From assembly GCF_910592395.1 (NCBI RefSeq), contig NC_088313.1, positions 12,788,437 through 12,852,436 on the forward strand: a DNA stretch of 64,000 nucleotides, in the 5' to 3' direction. Source of the stretch: Lineus longissimus. Its lineage: Eukaryota; Nemertea; Pilidiophora; Heteronemertea; Lineidae. Positions 45,901 through 55,774 of the stretch are shown here, one piece after another. Under the pieces are notes generated by a model. That model did no database searches. It was given only the letters and a program-made list of their open reading frames with translations, and had not been told where the DNA came from. Both the position numbers and the translations under genes were made by a program. The number at the start of each line of letters is the position of its first letter. Positions within the stretch are counted from its first letter, which is position 1.

Positions 45901-48900
45901 CATAATACTGTACATTCTCATAACTATTTGATCAAAATCAGCTGTAAAACTCATGTCATAGTAAAGAACAATGTAGCTATAGGTATTCTTTCTATTACGA
46001 AGCCAGTTACTGACTAAGACAAAAGAAAGAGAATCCACAATATAAAATGCAGGCCTAAGAAACCTTTTTCTTACTATTTTATTTCTTGCCTTTTAAAATA
46101 AGCTAAAACATAAGCCGATGTAAGCTATGTATAATTTTCCAAAGTTATTCCGAATGATACTGAAATAATTGACATGTCGTTAAATCCATTATTTCAGACT
46201 TTATTCTTAATGATAGCCTTTAACACTATAGTAAGGGACGGTTCATATTCCTACGTCTGTGGGGAGGTTAGCAATACATTTGAATAGGCGAAACAGGAAT
46301 AGGCGAAACAGGAATTAGGCGAAACAGGAATAGGCGAAACAGAAATTAGGCGAAACAGGAAGTGGGCGAATCAGGAATAGGCGAATAAGGAATTAGGCGA
46401 AACAGGAATAGGCGGAACAGGAATAGGCGAGACAGGAATACACCAATCAACCATGACCGCATCGTATCAATTGGCACCTTCTCGCAAATCCGTGTTGATA
46501 ATTAGCACCTCGAACACAATGACCATGGGAATCCATATGAAAATAAATGATGTGTAAGTAAGTGAGTTTGATCAAATGTAAGCGCAAATAAAATGAAGAA
46601 TAACCTTTCTTTTCGACTCACGGTTTGTTTTTCATCATTAAGTATTAAATGATGTCAAGAGGCATGCACACGTAGTTTTAGGACAAATAAATTATGTTGA
46701 TAAAGAGTACCGATACTCAAAGTAAAGAATGCTTAATACGTCGTAATGTTGATAAAATACGTTTTTAAAAAGATGATTTAATCAGTACCAGTTCAAATTG
46801 GCTGAAGTTAAAGCAGGAAGACATCAGGCAGAATTCTCAACATCTTCTCACATCACCTCTCTCAATGTTAGCGGGAATATTAGCTTGACATCAAGAAGGG
46901 CAGCTGCCGATGGTGTGAATTACATGCTTGCTCTAATTAGCATGCTCAAGTTTTAATGTAATGTTTGGTCTAATTAGCTCTCGTCAGTTTATTTACTCAT
47001 TTACATAAGTTGCAAATTAAACGCAAAAAACTCAAGAAAAATATTTTTTATCCGTACTATACACACAAAATTATCGAATCACCCGGTGGCGTGGCGTGGT
47101 CATTAATGCATGGCAATGTACACACAGCATATCTGTTAGGACGATATTTTGGCGGGAAAACCTACTTATGATTCTTAAATTCACTAACGCGACCACCCCG
47201 GTAACACGACCACTTCGGCTTAGTCCCTTGGGTTGTCGTGTTACCGGGGTTCCACTCTACATACTCTAATTAAATGTTCCTGATCTGATTGCCTTGTAAT
47301 GTGTACTCCCATCACAGTCCCCTCACTTAGTTGACCCCCCCCCCCCCGTGGATACTCATGGAGAGTGTTATGGGTACAACCAACACAATCCCCACACTTG
47401 CAACACCACGCACGCATACGTCACCGGCGGGTAAAAAACGCAGGGCGCAGGACGTATTGCAGCGTCCTGCAGGACGAGGCCCATCTCAACAGATGCAGGA
47501 AATGAAATGAGGAATTTTAGGGACTATCTGTGATCTGATTTTTCATGGTTGTTCATGAGGGAGCTGTAGTGTACCTAAAAGGTTGTCTCTGGATTTGGTT
47601 TTACATCAAAGGGAGGTTGAGTTGAGGGGAGGAGTCATGTTCGAATTCAGGGGTTTGGTGTATGAATGGGTGATTTGTTGAGGGAAGTTACGTTTAAAGG
47701 GGGTTGTGTTAGGTGTTTGGTACTTAAAGAGGAGTTGTGTTTAGTGGTTTGATAGAGGAGCTGATTTGAAGGGTTAGGTTTCTAAATCGGGACTTCTGTT
47801 GAGGGTGTTGTTTTCAACTTCAACCCAACTCCCCTTTAAAACCCAACCCCTCAGCAAACCCCTGCACACTGGGCCTACTCGCATTAACCAGCAATCCCCT
47901 CAACACAACTCCCCTTTAAACAGATTCCTTTATGTACACAACTCCCCGATGAACAACCAAAAATCTGTCTGTAAAAATCAGATCACACGGCAGAGATGGT
48001 TCCCGTTATTCATTGCTTCATTTTCTGAATATGTCGAGATCACACTACTGAGATGATTCCTAAAATTCCTCATTTCTTTTCAACATCTGTTGAGATGGGC
48101 CCCGTCCTGCAGGACGCTGCAGGACGTCCTGCGTCCTGCGTTTTGTACCCGCCGCATACGTCACATCGATCTGCCCCCTTGCCCATGGTTTCTAATCGCA
48201 ACAAGCCGTCCCGGTGTAAAAGAAGAAAATGTCCCCCTGGAAAAAGTGTCCGGCCCTATTGTATTCCGCTATCGGGTTCTATAGAGGCCATGACCGCCAA
48301 TAGCTCAGAGATTAAAGCGCATAATATAATCCATTGTTTCCCGGACATTCTATCCCAGGACATTTTAAACTTCTACATCGGCCCAAAACCATGTGACCTT
48401 AAAGGTGCCCTTTTACTTAGATTTACCCCCATCCTGAACCTCACGGTCTTATACTGCCTTTGAACATAGCCAGGCAGTAATAAATCTTGAACGGCTAAGG
48501 TGAAAACCTAAGGCGGGAATAAAGCTTCCTTTGTTCCTTTGTTAAATATTAGGAGTAGCTGCTAGGTAGTCGATGATGTGAGCTGTGCATTTGGCTAACA
48601 TTGCATAACGTTGCATAGCATTACTGACTCCAGTCAATGAACTGCATAAGAGGTAATCTCAAATTTAGTTAGTTTTACTACGTTCAGCCAGGCGAAAATA
48701 AAGACTTGAGTCACGACAAGATGGGTTTACCCTGGCATTCAGCACTTGTGCTTGAGTAATGCATCCTGAACTCAGGCCAACACTCGGCACTAACGACCGT
48801 TACAACTGTACTTCGCCCCTGCCCCCATTAAACATAAGTAGCTTTGTGCACAATGCCGTAGTGCAGTTATTATGCGTATGCGTTTGCTGAAACTTGGTAT

Positions 48901-50255
48901 TTATGGTGTTTGTAGATCAGTCTACACAACGGTAATGCTGAAGTTGAAATTCAGTGTCTATTATCGCAATTGGACTTTTCCAATATGAAACGTACTTTTT
49001 AACGAACGGCATATGTCTTTAATTAGTAGGTGTCTTTGAAAAAGAAAATTTGAGATATAATAAAACTGTGTGTAGGAACAAGGTGACAAACAATAACAAT
49101 ATTGAAAAAAAAGTTAACAAAAAGCAACTGCTGAGATGGTCCCTTAATTCCAGACCTTGGCCTTTATTGACTCTTGAGAAAACCCCAGCTCTGCGGACTG
49201 CCTGCAATATGCATTTTCTTTTTACCCGCCGCTTGCCCAACACCATACTCAAGTATTAGTAACCATCTGGGTCTTGCTAATAAATGACCCATACAATTAT
49301 CTCCGTGATCCATCAGCAAAGTGTCTTGCCAAAGGACCACATCTTTATCAACTATCATTACATAACATAAACTCTCCCCTCTGGGAGTTCTGTTCCTACA
49401 CATATATGGATAGACATACATACACAGTGATGATTGAGATGGTCCCCCAGCACTTGGCACGTGGGAAGTACCTGGTTACATCATCCATCCAGCCAAAGAT
49501 CTCTTTAACCTACACAGGTTATTGACAAGCGCCATCTAGCAGGAAGTACCCTGTTATGTCAAGTGCCACCTAGCAGGTATCCTGATACCTCTTCCATCAA
49601 GCCAAAGATTCCTTTAAATGTTACAGCTGGATGGCAAGCGCCACCTAGCAGGAAGTACCCTGTTACATCTTCCATCCAGCCAAAGATCCCTTTGACTGAC
49701 AGAGCTGGATGACAAGCGCCACCTAGCGGGTACTGTTACATCATCCATCCAGCCAGGGAGCCCTTTAAATGATACAGCTGGATGACAAGCGCCACCTAGC
49801 AGGAAGACCTAGTTCACATTCCAGGTTTCCAACTTTCCAGGTTTCCAGGTTTCCAACTTTCCGGAAAGTACAGGCAACCTGCAAGAAGTTATTCGAAGTG
49901 AACTGGTCAGATCGTCAGTCCATACATTCGGATAGAGTCGACGCTGATTTGCCAAGGATCCGGACTTGAAATGAAATCACCAGTGCCTCTCCATTATTTT
50001 CCCTTGAAATTCTTCACTGATTATAGTTGTTTATTTTCTGAAATGATGCTAAGAAGTCGACGGATATTCGGCGCCACATGTATACAGACATACGCTCCGA
50101 ACTCGACACTACTAGTAATTCGACAGCAAATTAGTCGTGGCCAAAAACCAGGGGCGTACAGCGTGTACAGGACAGTGACCGCTGCATAAAGAAACACCCC
50201 GGAGAAGCTTACCTTGACAGAATACCGCCGCGATAAGAATTTCTCGGAGAATCAT
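30834..50255 (-). CDS. Secreted protein with four LamG-like lectin modules, 11 exons
   Basis: Coding exons, 5' to 3' on minus: 50255-50213, 44694-44659, 43926-43264, 42919-42764, 42572-42174, 41875-41603, 41358-40904, 40553-40352, 39327-39098, 38805-38538 and 30967-30834 (TAA). Phases join without breaks, giving about 952 residues. Exons 1-2 form a hydrophobic signal peptide (MILREILIAAVFCQ, then GIAAVIISG); exon 1 is the least certain. Four homologous modules of about 220 residues follow, each with WW-ILGQ, a DGP-G segment, SFTIGTF-YQ, EWRG, HFWIW, WHFIGASY and GKLAGLT ending in FKC. They look like concanavalin A/laminin-G-type jelly rolls (LamG-3 group), which commonly bind glycans or matrix. 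A 52-residue linker exon with two cysteines separates modules 1 and 2. All module borders are phase 1, as in exon-shuffled extracellular proteins. No membrane anchor is seen. The exact family name is not recognised. Confidence 0.85.
31511..32972 (+). repeat. 1.4 kb GC-ended repeat, copy R1
   Basis: The unit runs from AATATTATCAGTGCAGTGCC and CTAGTAAGCGCGCAGCGCC to GCTGCGCGCTT. The tips TAAGCGCGCAGC and its complement act as short inverted ends. It has no convincing gene; open frames are shared by all three copies but broken. R1 carries an extra chimeric insertion near its right end (about 32850-32945). Confidence 0.8.
33179..34538 (-). repeat. 1.4 kb GC-ended repeat, copy R2 (inverted)
   Basis: This is the reverse complement of R1 and R3 over nearly the whole length, with long G/C homopolymers that differ in length between copies. 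With R1 it makes a large palindrome with a spacer of about 206 bp. Confidence 0.82.
34539..35215. other. Spacer between R2 and R3
   Basis: It holds a TTTGATTCCA decamer repeated about four times (34668-34710) and GCGTCCACCA repeated about three times (35155-35176). No gene is seen. Confidence 0.5.
35216..36601 (+). repeat. 1.4 kb GC-ended repeat, copy R3
   Basis: This lies in the same orientation as R1 and has nearly the same sequence, ending TTCTGCTGCGCGCTT. All three copies lie in the last intron of the LamG gene. Confidence 0.82.
37038..37337 (-). CDS. Candidate 100-codon first exon, unrecognised
   Basis: An ATG at 37337 opens a 300-base frame that ends at a good donor (GAT|GTAAGT) at 37037. 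It starts MAGVSENEKRTAIFS and is Ser/Gly-rich near its end. Upstream is a GC-richer GCCGCCATTTTGG segment, as at some animal promoters. It lies in the last LamG intron on the same strand. No continuation exon was found, so it may be chance or a relic. Confidence 0.25.
38538..39327 (-). CDS. LamG gene exons 9-10: module 4, first two thirds
   Basis: Exon 9 is 39327-39098 (ends at YQHQ, donor GTTGGT, phase 0) and exon 10 is 38805-38538 (ITNGAILEWRG to GDVFI, donor GTAGGA, phase 1). Exon 10 reads AHFWIWFHVPFVNLG and WHFIGASY, which fixes the strand. A longer plus-strand frame over the same bases is a shadow. Confidence 0.85.
40352..41358 (-). CDS. LamG gene exons 7-8: module 3
   Basis: Exon 7 is 41358-40904 and exon 8 is 40553-40352. 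The intron falls in phase 0 after LTMW. Read-through beyond the exon 7 donor keeps an open frame that again contains GNIYI, like the start of exon 8. Confidence 0.85.
41603..42572 (-). CDS. LamG gene exons 5-6: module 2
   Basis: Exon 5 is 42572-42174 and exon 6 is 41875-41603. The intron falls in phase 1 directly after WHFIG. The module ends with FKCKILLNV and a Pro/Arg linker (IPAPSRTP) before a GTAACG donor; a donor 27 bases earlier is possible. Confidence 0.85.
42764..42919 (-). CDS. LamG gene exon 4: linker between modules 1 and 2
   Basis: This 156-base exon is phase 1 at both ends, with acceptor TTTTTGTTAG and donor GTGAGT. It encodes an acidic, Pro-rich segment with two cysteines (SCYFEPDD and YACSS). 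No family is recognised. Confidence 0.75.
43264..43926 (-). CDS. LamG gene exon 3: module 1, one uninterrupted exon
   Basis: The acceptor TTTCAG is just above 43926 and the donor GTAAGT follows 43264. The 663 bases start and end in phase 1. The whole module, from WWIILGQ to FKCNIVAFVANG, is in one exon, unlike modules 2-4. Confidence 0.88.
44805..45090 (+). repeat. Left TIR array with CTCF-like GCTAGGTGGCGC motifs
   Basis: Five related motifs lie near 44810, 44880, 44915, 45007 and 45077; the best ones read CCGCTAGGTGGCGC or TGCTAGGTGGCGC. They are separated by units containing GATCTTTGGCTGGATG and GATGATGTAACAGG. The motif matches the CTCF core consensus at all but one or two positions. Binding is inference. 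Confidence 0.7.
45800..47257. mobile_element. Pogo/Tigger-like non-autonomous element
   Basis: The element begins CAGTGGAACCCCGGT and ends ACCGGGGTTCCACTC, flanked by TA on both sides (45798-45799 and 47258-47259). Further inverted homology includes GTAACGCGACCACC near both ends. This terminus and TA target are those of pogo/Tigger members of the Tc1-mariner group. No transposase frame remains. It is nested in the Mutator-like element. Confidence 0.82.
46283..46440. repeat. Minisatellite AGGCGAAACAGGAAT
   Basis: About ten units of 15-17 bp (GAATAGGCGAAACAG) are arranged in tandem with single-base variants, inside the pogo-like element. Confidence 0.88.
47425..48153. mobile_element. 0.73 kb TIR element with 11 bp target duplication
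   Basis: The inverted ends begin GGCGGGTA(C/A)AAAACGCAGG and continue through GCAGCGTCCTGCAGGACG for more than 100 bp. GCATACGTCAC is duplicated at 47414-47424 and 48154-48164. The left half of the interior is G/T-rich and the right half C/A-rich, giving an imperfect hairpin over the whole element. A 9-11 bp duplication and long TIR again suggest a Mutator-type MITE. Confidence 0.82.
48205..48300 (+). repeat. Repeat with short conserved frame (KCPPGKS...RPYCI), copy 3
   Basis: This matches the reverse complement of about 8740-8840 and of about 60950-61060. Here the KCPPGKSVRPYCI frame reads on the plus strand. It lies inside the Mutator-like element, so the repeat was mobile or was captured. 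Confidence 0.55.
48301..49430. other. Interior of the Mutator-like element without a gene
   Basis: No transposase or other coding frame is supported here; sequences are AT-rich and unique within the window. Confidence 0.45.
49520..49810 (-). repeat. Right TIR array with inverted CTCF-like motifs
   Basis: Five motifs reading GCGCCACCTAGCAGG or close variants lie near 49527, 49563, 49637, 49716 and 49787. They are the mirror image of the left array, so the motif orientation in the two arrays is convergent across the element. Confidence 0.7.
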
Positions 50256-51159
50256 GATGGCGGGCGCATCCCATCTAGATCGATGTTTCACTGTTCAAGA
50301 TATTTTAATTAGATCGCATGGACCGGATTGAGCGATTGAACTTATATAATATATGTAAGCGGAATTGCAGTAATCAGAAATATGTAGGCTAATTGGACAC
50401 TCTAAGTTATCATGTGGCTCGGCGTATTTGATCTTTGCATTCCGTTTTTCATGTGTTATACCGGTGTGCTTGCTACCAACATTGTGAAATACATGTAACT
50501 GTTGAAGAGTTGCCGAAATTGGACAACCTACACGGAGCACCACTGGAGCATGATCTGACATTGAAATCATGTGTGATGTGTCTCAGATGTTATAAGATAA
50601 TCATGAGTATTGCTCGACTGTGATATGTATGGGCTCCGCGAAATACTAATGGGGGAGGTCTGGTAAAAAGCCATAGGGGTGACACCTTTGTTAACAGCAG
50701 AAGATGTATTTTTAATATCATTGTTTATTACAAATATATCTATATACAGCAAACTTTTGACATAATCAATGTACTACTTATCATAATTATTGTTGTCGTA
50801 GCTGATATAATTGACGATAATTTGCTCCGATTTGTTGTTAAATAGGTCACCTAGGTCAACTATGAAGCGCTCATAGAGATATTTCTATAAAGTCAATGAC
50901 AAACTTTTACGAAGTGTTCCATCACTTTCACATCACTTATGGGCGAATAAATTTGTTTGAGGTGTACCAGGTTCAGCTTTGGATACTGACAACTGACAAA
51001 GGATAATCACTGAGGACTAAACCAGGGATAATGCCAATGTAGCACGTGGTGTGCGGGAGAATTTTAGCAGACCTTATAGAAGTGAAAGTAGTTCACCGAA
51101 TATGACGACGTGCTTGATGTTCATTTAACGCTCATATGACGCCCAAACGCCATTAGAAG
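50256..51159. other. Intergenic region between divergent LamG and FN3 genes
   Basis: The two genes start on opposite strands about 0.9 kb apart, so both promoters should lie here. No core promoter element could be fixed with confidence, and no further exon is supported. Confidence 0.45.
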
Positions 51160-54100
51160 ATGTCGATTTTACCCGTCTTCCTCCTCCTTTTTGGATGTTG
51201 CTTTTACAACATCGAGCTGTCTGCAGCAGACTGTGAAGATGAATCTTGTAAGTATATTTTTCTCCTTAGGGCGCAAAGATCTGGAGCTGTTTTCCATCTC
51301 ACGAAAACATGGCCCAAGGATTTGTTTGAATTTCATACAGAAAATACAGCAGTTGATTGAAATTCATATATATTATCTGAAACTTCTAAAACAGCGCTAA
51401 GTGTCCAAATACACTTTCTTCGGACTAGACATCACCAAGAACGAGCCGACAACAGCGAAATGCTGACAAATTTGCCAGCCTTTTCAGTCTTTTTCCTGTG
51501 CAGTGCTATTTCTCGTGATATTGAGAACAGGTGAAATAAGATTATCTGAAAATCAACCTTAGTCAAAACATAGAAATTCTCAGACCGAAGTAACCAAAAC
51601 GAACTTGAGAATCTTAGCTAATCCAGGCCCTTCGATGCGACAATGAAATATTCTTGCCCCATCATGTAAGACCGTTTCGTGGACCTTTTCCTCTGTCATC
51701 AGAGCCCAATTCTCTTCCCTTTAGACGAGGGTCTCAGATTGCCCAGGACTTTGGTCGTCACCGGTTCATCCTCGAGGAACGGAATAATCTATGAGGTATT
51801 CATTAATGTATACCATCGAAAACCGAGAGGGGAAAACGTCACTAAGTATGAGGTAAGGAACGTATAGGGTTATCTCTACAGCAGCGTTTCAAGCCACGTG
51901 TCACGCTTAAGCTTTCTTCTTTCGCCCTGGCATTGCGCACGAACAGTTGACTTCATATTGATTGTATTTGTGGGGAATTAGTTCAATTAGTTCATTGAAT
52001 AAATTTATTCGTTTGGTTAAATTCAACAATAAATAAACTTTCTTAGCAACAGAAAAAAGTTGACGTGTGTGCATAGACGACGATTCGATGTCCATGCCCA
52101 TGCATACGTGAGTCTTCCTAACTAAACGTATGCATACCATGAAGCGTTTTGCCATCTGTCATTTACAGGTTAGATACTCCAAGAAGAGTATTCCAGTCTT
52201 AGAATTTCGCACACAGACTACTCTCCGGCAGTCAAGGTATACTGACCTACCCCTCTCTTTTGACTACGACTTCCAAGTGAGGGCTTACAACGAGAAAGGA
52301 GTTGGTCCCTGGTCTGAATCGGAAGGCTTCATTGCTGAAAAAGGAAGTACGTAAGTGCTCATCCTTGTCGTAAATTATTCGCTACTTTTTACAATTTTTC
52401 AATAAAAGTGATTGACTCTGCCGCGGCCATCTGAATATACGCAAATATCGACAGAAGCTCTCAGATATGGATGGTGCAAATATGTCTTTGTGATTTTTTT
52501 GGCCATTGAAGAGATGATCAAAACAAGGTTTTTCTCAAAATGGCAAGCAACAGCTATTGTGCAGAAGGGCCAAATGGATGCCCAGTGACAGGCAATAATT
52601 TGTGAAGTACTTCCAGCTCAAGCTCTACGTCGATGCGTATATTTACTGCTAATAACAAACTAAAAGCGACGGCAGCGCTCCTATGGCGAAGATTGCTGTC
52701 CCAGGTCAACTTTTCCTCTCTAAAGTCGCCCCCCCCCCCCCGACACACGCCCACACACGCGCGCACCTCTCGCCTCTCTCTGTTAAAAATGACCGTATTC
52801 TTAATTTTACAATCCCGTGTGCTAAAAACATGTATGTATATACATGTACGTCTTTTTTCAGGACTTAGACCACCGAGAAACATTCGTGTCGAGAGACTGA
52901 CACCAAAGCGATACTCTGTGACGTTTGACCCTCCTATTCAATCAAGCTGGCGTCCCATCACGATCCACAGTTACCGCATCTTCCACAGCTACCACGCAAG
53001 TGGGGCCATGACCGCGTGGAACCAGACAGAGGTCCTTGCCGGAACGACGGCTGAATTTACCGTGTCGGACCCGGCGAAAACGTACGTTGTAAAGGTCCAG
53101 GCACGGGAAGTGGACGGTAGATATGGTAACCTGTCCACTATCTACGTCCCAACTTATTACCCAATCGGTAGGTCTTTGTAACTTATTTGCAGTCATTACT
53201 ACACGGTGTCCGATCAAAGACAAAAACCATTTTATTCGTACGCGATATCGCTCGTAAATAACTAATGTTGGTTGTCGTATTCGCAGTTTATCTGGCAAAT
53301 GGAATGAGTGACGGATGATTACATTATACGCTGTTACCCCAGCTGCATGCGTGAATAACTACAAAAGTAATCACCACGATAATTTATGCACGAGCGAGCG
53401 TACGGATCAATTAATTTTAGTCTTGGTGGGACACCGTGGTCTACAAATTTATAAAGATGGTGATAAAACCTGAATAAATAAATGACACGAAAAGAAATGA
53501 AATGTCGAAATTAAATTAAATTGGACTGTTCCCCGTAGATGACCTAAAAGAAGGCCTACATTCTATTAATTTGGTCATTAATGTTTAAGCATAACGCACT
53601 GTTTAACCTCAAATGGTTCACTGATATCAACAATTCGTTGTTGTCGTGAGTTTAATTGTGTCTCCAGAATAGTATTGTATTTCGTGATATTTTTGGTCGA
53701 AAGCCGCACCTTCCTATATTACAATTTGTTCTCTTTCAGTGACACCGGGAAAACCTCGTAATTTGCGCGTGGTCTCGAAAAGTTCTACATTTGTGTGGCT
53801 ACGTTGGGACCATCCAAACGATTGGCAAACTGGTAGTCTAACGAGTTATCTGGTAAGTTAAATAAGTGCTTCACTCATCGTGGCAATTTCAGAATGCTAC
53901 CAGTGTTAAAGTAAGAGTATAATCATAATATTGCGTTCAATAAAGAAGTCTGTAGCTGTAGCCCAGGCCTACCACTGAAAAACATGGGGACAGCCACCCA
54001 TGCCAAAACACCACATGTGGCTGAGGGTGTTGAGGTGGTTTTCGGTGGCACCCTGTATAAGTTCTCCTCTTGCAGAAATTCAGTCTCATTAATCTTTTTA

Positions 54101-54300
54101 TTCTTCTACAGCTCGAGTACCAAAAAAGTACCCGGCCGCATGGAGGTTCATATGGCGTATTTCTGCCATCGACAAGGACAGAGTACAAAGCTGACGGACT
54201 CATCTCAGGGACTTCTTATACCTTCAACCTTACTGCCAAGTACCTAGGGGAACCTGTTCGTGAAGGGCCGGCTATCATCCGTGAAGAAACATCTACTTAG
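51160..54300 (+). CDS. Secreted protein with three fibronectin III domains, 6 exons
   Basis: Exons are 51160-51247, 51725-51852, 52169-52346, 52862-53167, 53740-53852 and 54112-54300 (TAG). All borders are GT-AG and phases join without breaks, giving 333 residues. The N-terminus is a signal peptide (MSILPVFLLLFGCCFY...) followed by an acidic ADCEDES. Domain 1 (about 33-131) has YDFQVRAYN and GVGPWSES. Domain 2 (about 132-233) is a single exon with YVVKVQARE. Domain 3 (about 234-333) has TFVWLRWDHP and SGTSYTFNLTAKY. These are the strand B Trp and strand F Tyr/Ala patterns of fibronectin III. No membrane anchor or catalytic domain follows, so the protein is probably extracellular. Domain borders are phase 1. 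The specific orthologue is not recognised. Confidence 0.87.
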
Positions 54301-54480
54301 TCGCAAATCTGACAGCTTTTAATGGAGACCATTATCAGCTGTTAACTTTTTCACAGAGTATGCGCTAAAAGCGTTCTACCATGCCATCTGAATAGGGGCA
54401 AAGTAGATCTCGTCGATTCGTGCTAACAACATTCATCTTTGCTTCAGGTCAGATACGGGTATGCCTCAAGAATACATAAA

Positions 54481-54703
54481 TGTGACCCGCTCTACCAAAA
54501 TTAGGCGCTTGTCGCATCTGAACTTGACAGGTTGATACGGACTTGTTGTTCATTTCCCTATTGTAGACCTTTTGTGTAATGTGACCAAATCAGTTTGTAA
54601 TAGATTTCACAAAAGGTCTACAATAGGGAAATGAACAACAAGTCCGTATCAACCTGTCGAGTTCAGATGCGACAAGCGCCTAGTTTTGGTAGAGCGAGTC
54701 ACA
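54481..54703. mobile_element. Fold-back element with about 95 bp arms
   Basis: The left arm (54481-54577) and right arm (54607-54703) are reverse complements with only a few mismatches and a loop of about 30 bases. The tips read TGTGACCCGCTCTACC. It lies 180 bases after the FN3 gene's stop codon and before AATAAA at 54830, so it may be transcribed in that gene's 3' untranslated region. Confidence 0.85.
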
Positions 54704-54829
54704 ATGTGAACTATGCATTGGTTTACCTATTTCAGTCCCACGTCATTGATTTGGTTCGTTCTTCCCGCCGGCAAGCCCTGTTGCTCAACGAAATAGAAAC
54801 GAAATATTTTGCCAAGAGTGTACATGTAC

Positions 54830-54835
54830 AATAAA
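54830..54835 (+). terminator. Possible polyadenylation signal of the FN3 gene
   Basis: AATAAA occurs 530 bases after the TAG. If used, the fold-back element would be inside the 3' untranslated region. No closer canonical signal was noticed. Confidence 0.4.
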
Positions 54836-55774
54836 GATATCAATTTTATATTTTCATTCCTGTTTCCGCAAGAACTCGGTACTATCCAGCCTATATTTAA
54901 AGAAGAAATATTTAGCTAATCTTTGGCGTAGAAATGAGACATTCATTAACATACAGCAACATACATACTTATAAGTGTAGCTATATAACTATATTTTGTA
55001 TATGTGAACATGCGTATGGGGTCTGATTCTATTCTGCGATATCGATTTTGAAGCAATGGATGTCAAAATATAAAGGTCATGCTTTGTTTTCTTTGATGAT
55101 TCAATTTAATCAAATACAATTATTGACGCTGGTTGCGTTGTTATTCATTAAACGTTGTCTTGTTAAAGCTACAGTTATCGTGTCATCAGGATCTATTGCA
55201 TCGATTGTGTCCGTCGCAGCAGAACTAGGAGGTGACTAAGCATGCTGTTTCCGGTCTTTTTCCTGATCAGTGCCTGTAGCGGAGCCAGTCTGTAGTTGTG
55301 GGGAAAAATATTTCTTTCCTTCATCATGTCGGCTGTTTCCCGCGACGACAGAGCCACAATAGCAGAGCTCCTGCACTATAGAGGCGCTGATCAGGAATTA
55401 AAGAGGCTAATTGTGGTTCGGAATTGTATCCGAGGCTTAGGGTCTATATTGAGATACCAACCCCCTTTAGTTTGTTGCTAAAATTCCGTCGAAACCCGCG
55501 TCGGTTTTCAATTCTAAAATACCCTTTTTTCAGTATCTAAAATTTGTGAGATCAAGATTTTCTTCCGGCGATTTTCCATCTCGCTCCGCTTACCGGGAAA
55601 ACTGCACAACGGCGTTCAGTAGACGCGGACGTCATCAGTTACTTCGAAATTGATTTACTTTTGGCAAACTATTGGCCAAACGAAGCCAGATATGCCAAAT
55701 TATTCTTTTCGCATGGTAAATGTGTGCTTTTACCTTTGATATATGTTGTTATGAATCACGTGTACGCTCTTCAG
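54836..55774. other. Gene-free stretch
   Basis: Short open frames here have no supporting splice signals or domains. A weak 18 bp inverted repeat (CTGATCAG cores) spans 55263-55397. Confidence 0.4.

Larger units (their letters stand above)
44728..49879. mobile_element. 5152 bp Mutator-like element filling LamG intron 1
   Basis: The element is flanked by a perfect 9 bp target duplication, TGCAAGAAG at 44719-44727 and 49880-49888. The termini are inverted: both read GATTGCCTGTACTTTCCGG or GGTTGCCTGTACTTTCCGG inward. The inverted arms extend several hundred bases and contain tandem subrepeats of about 80 bp. Long TIRs and a 9 bp duplication fit the Mutator group, but no transposase is seen, so it is non-autonomous. 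It hosts at least two younger insertions. Exons 1 and 2 of the LamG gene lie just outside its two ends. Confidence 0.85.

Noticed and set aside
46283-46440. Regular short repeats reminiscent of a CRISPR array
   Set aside because: There are no unique spacers; it is a simple tandem minisatellite inside a eukaryotic transposon.
55048-55239. 63-codon plus-strand frame with a hydrophobic centre
   Set aside because: No domain, no clear splice context and no link to neighbouring exons; treated as chance.
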